NCBI GenBank assembly: GCA_028694795.1
Contig: JAQVKF010000013.1
Location: 1 to 38,070, forward strand
Origin: Thermoguttaceae bacterium
GTDB taxonomy: Bacteria; Planctomycetota; Planctomycetia; Pirellulales; Thermoguttaceae
Length of the DNA: 38,070 nucleotides
Direction of reading: 5' to 3'
Shown piece by piece: positions 36,446 through 38,070 of the stretch; within the stretch, counting starts at the first letter, position 1, and each line of letters opens with the position of its first letter. The notes beneath the pieces were generated by a model that worked only from the letters and a program-made list of their open reading frames with translations, had not been told where the DNA came from and searched no databases. A program made the position numbers and the translations under genes.

Positions 36446-36588
36446 GGACAACCTATGAGGTCCATCCACAAAAGGATCTTCGACCGGTATGTCCCAATTG
36501 CCATGCGATGTTACACAAGACCAATCGTCCATTGACGATTGAATCGCTGAGGGAGATTTTTCAGGGGCAATCCGCCAAGTCGAAATAG
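36442..36588 (+). pseudogene. Displaced C-terminal part of the HNH endonuclease
   Basis: Read in the shifted frame, this 48-codon piece begins IGTTYEVHPQKDLRPVCPNC and ends in QGQSAKSK with a TAG stop. It supplies the second Cys pair and final His of the HNH zinc finger. It has no start or ribosome site of its own, so it is only made if the frame is restored. Confidence 0.8.
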
Positions 36589-36651
36589 CGATCAACACAG
36601 AATAAATAGAGCGATACGTCCAAGACGTATGTTTTTCATATGGAGTGTGCA

Positions 36652-37092
36652 ATGAGTGAAGAAGTAAGTAAGGAATTTGAGCCGAAGGTGGTGGCTTACG
36701 TATGCAATTGGTGTACGTATCTGGGAGCCGACCTTGCGGGAACGAATCGGTTGGAATATCCGACCAATGTACGGATTATTCGGTTACCATGTACCGGACG
36801 TATTGATTTTAATCTCATCGTCAAGGCGTTCGAAAATGGAGCGGACTCGGTACTCGTTTCGGGCTGCCATCCGGGCGACTGTCACTATAACGCTGGAAAT
36901 TATCACGCGCGCCGGCGTTGGATGCTCTTTCGTGAGCTTCTCGCGACGCTCGGTCTAGATATGGATCGGATTCATTTTACGTGGATTTCCGCCGCGGAAG
37001 GTCGTAAATTTCAACAAGTGGTCACGGAGATTACCGAAAAGACTCGTGCCCTCGGTCCGTACACTAAATATCGTGAAATCTGTGAGGTATGA
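36652..37092 (+). CDS. mvhD: MvhD/FlxD-type [2Fe-2S] electron-transfer subunit
   Basis: A 146-residue protein with the conserved cysteines of the MvhD family: Cys18 and Cys21 (VCNWC), Cys47 (LPCTGR), and Cys72 and Cys77 (SGCHPGDC). MvhD links a hydrogenase or an NADH-oxidising Flx module to HdrA. With no [NiFe]-hydrogenase gene nearby and Flx-like genes following, FlxD is the likelier role. The ATG at 36652, with GGAG upstream, is preferred to the ATG at 36640, which has none. It is separated from hdrA by the broken HNH gene. Confidence 0.9.
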   Translation: MSEEVSKEFEPKVVAYVCNWCTYLGADLAGTNRLEYPTNVRIIRLPCTGRIDFNLIVKAFENGADSVLVSGCHPGDCHYNAGNYHARRRWMLFRELLATLGLDMDRIHFTWISAAEGRKFQQVVTEITEKTRALGPYTKYREICEV

Positions 37093-37095
37093 TCC

Positions 37096-37998
37096 ATGTC
37101 AGAACCACTTCAAAATAGCTGCCGTAAACTCCTGACGGACGGTACCGTCCAGGTAGTCATCGGTTATGTCAAAAGTCCGGTAGATAGCGATCCGGCGATC
37201 CCCGGTTTCATCACCAAGCCTGAAGATTGTCAGCGACTTCAATGGAATGATCTGTGTGATCTGAACTTGGTGACGTATCTTTCGCGGCCAGAAATTAAGA
37301 AACTGGGCAAAGCGGCGATTGTGGTCAAAGGTTGCGATTTACGAGCGTTGGCGGTTTTATTACGGGAATCACAAGTATCTCGCGAGAATCTTTACATTAT
37401 TGGAATGGCGTGCGCGGGGCAGCGGTCGAGCGCGGCAGCGGCCGAAAATAACGATGCGGCGAGCGGTACGTTGGCCACGCCTTATAAATGTACCGTTTGT
37501 GATGCGCACCAACCAGACGCGAAGCTTTGTGACGAGGTGATTGGAGCCGATTCGGTGAAGAACGAGCCGGTCGAGGAATCCACGCGATACGCGCGATTGA
37601 CCGAGTTCCTGAAAAAGACGCCTGAAGAGCGTTTCGCGTTTTGGAAGCGGGAGTTATCACGATGTATTCGCTGCTACGCCTGTCGACAAGTCTGTCCGCT
37701 TTGTTATTGTAATCGCTGTATCGCGGATCGTAATCGTCCACAGGAGATCAGCACCTCCGCGACGCTCAAGGGAAATGTGGCGTGGAATATCACACGTGCG
37801 TTCCATTTAGCCGGTCGATGTGTGGGTTGTGGTCAGTGTTCGTCGGCCTGTCCGATGGGGATTGATTTACAGCTGTTGAATCTCACGATGGCGAAGGCGG
37901 CGGAAGACAATTTTGGAGGATACCGCGCGGGTGTGACCGAGCTGGATCCGGTGATTGGTACCTACAGTGTGGAAGATAAGGAGGGGTTCATCGGATGA
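37096..37998 (+). CDS. Iron-sulfur subunit of an Flx-type NADH module (F420-hydrogenase beta-like)
   Basis: A 300-residue protein. The N-terminal half has the VVKGCDLRAL motif seen in F420-reducing-hydrogenase beta-type proteins, then a CTVCDAH Cys pair. The C-terminal half holds two [4Fe-4S] motifs, CIRCYACRQVCPLCYCNRC and CVGCGQCSSACP. It follows mvhD by three bases and overlaps the next gene by four (ATGA), so all three are surely co-transcribed. In FlxABCD-HdrABC complexes a subunit like this carries electrons between the NAD-binding FlxA and HdrA. Whether it is FlxB or FlxC cannot be settled from memory, so no symbol is given. Confidence 0.8.
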   Translation: MSEPLQNSCRKLLTDGTVQVVIGYVKSPVDSDPAIPGFITKPEDCQRLQWNDLCDLNLVTYLSRPEIKKLGKAAIVVKGCDLRALAVLLRESQVSRENLYIIGMACAGQRSSAAAAENNDAASGTLATPYKCTVCDAHQPDAKLCDEVIGADSVKNEPVEESTRYARLTEFLKKTPEERFAFWKRELSRCIRCYACRQVCPLCYCNRCIADRNRPQEISTSATLKGNVAWNITRAFHLAGRCVGCGQCSSACPMGIDLQLLNLTMAKAAEDNFGGYRAGVTELDPVIGTYSVEDKEGFIG

Positions 37999-38070
37999 GT
38001 CAGATCATAACGCATGCCGATTTATTGAAATTAGTGGACGGTTTGCTGTCGAGCGGTACGAAGGTGATCG
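37995..38070 (+). CDS. Start of a further Flx-type / sulfhydrogenase beta-like subunit, cut by window edge
   Basis: Only 25 codons are visible: ATG at 37995, overlapping the previous stop, then SQIITHADLLKLVDGLLSSG. The pattern of a helix beginning with a Leu-rich segment and ending in S-G-x-x-V-I is typical of the N-terminus of iron-sulfur subunits related to sulfhydrogenase beta or sulfite reductase subunit A (FlxC-like). The assignment is from context and a short match. Confidence 0.5.
   Translation, partial: MSQIITHADLLKLVDGLLSSGTKVI

Noticed and set aside
1-38070. CRISPR arrays, tRNA or rRNA genes
   Set aside because: No spaced direct repeats of CRISPR form and no tRNA or rRNA consensus segments were seen.

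Overview
The window most likely comes from an anaerobic member of the Planctomycetota, probably in or near the Pirellulales. This rests on gene content and style, not on a marker gene: a Tat-signal Gfo/Idh/MocA oxidoreductase, a very long Ser/Asn-rich membrane protein, long low-complexity extensions on otherwise standard enzymes, and moderate GC. No rRNA, tRNA, CRISPR array or intact transposase was seen.

Positions 1-9464 are accessory and housekeeping genes. Minus-strand genes are a secreted Sel1-repeat protein cut by the window edge, a DMT-type sugar/ureide transporter with a Pro/Gly-rich tail, and a small lipoprotein. Plus-strand genes are an M20 dipeptidase and a Tat-signal transglutaminase-like protein. 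On the minus strand, ftsH is cut in two by a single in-frame TAG codon. Two related copies of a palindrome-rich, MITE-like element lie at 3783-4153 and about 6862-7139. The second reaches the stop codon of ftsH.

Positions 9608-22780 hold dxr, rseP and hisD in tandem, then a secreted GH127-type beta-L-arabinofuranosidase whose leader can form two mutually exclusive hairpins. A 1436-residue Ser/Asn-rich membrane protein follows, convergent with a plsC-type acyltransferase.

Positions 22950-38070 are a redox hub. On the minus strand, hydC-hydB-hydA encode a trimeric NAD-linked [FeFe]-hydrogenase of the electron-bifurcating type, followed by a lone receiver-domain protein and a clear intrinsic terminator. 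Divergently, on the plus strand, hdrC, hdrB, hdrA, an mvhD/flxD-type subunit and two Flx-type iron-sulfur subunits (the last cut by the edge) form a heterodisulfide-reductase-like module. Together they could couple NAD(H), ferredoxin, hydrogen and a thiol/disulfide couple. The hdr cluster is broken up by unrelated genes: a decayed Rpn/DUF4351-type nuclease, a Gfo/Idh oxidoreductase, a family 2 glycosyltransferase, and an HNH endonuclease frameshifted by an exact 5-bp tandem duplication.

The main points for follow-up are the amber codon in ftsH, the 5-bp duplication in the HNH gene, the paired MITE-like elements, the dual-hairpin leader of the GH127 gene, and the interrupted Hyd/Hdr-Flx hub.
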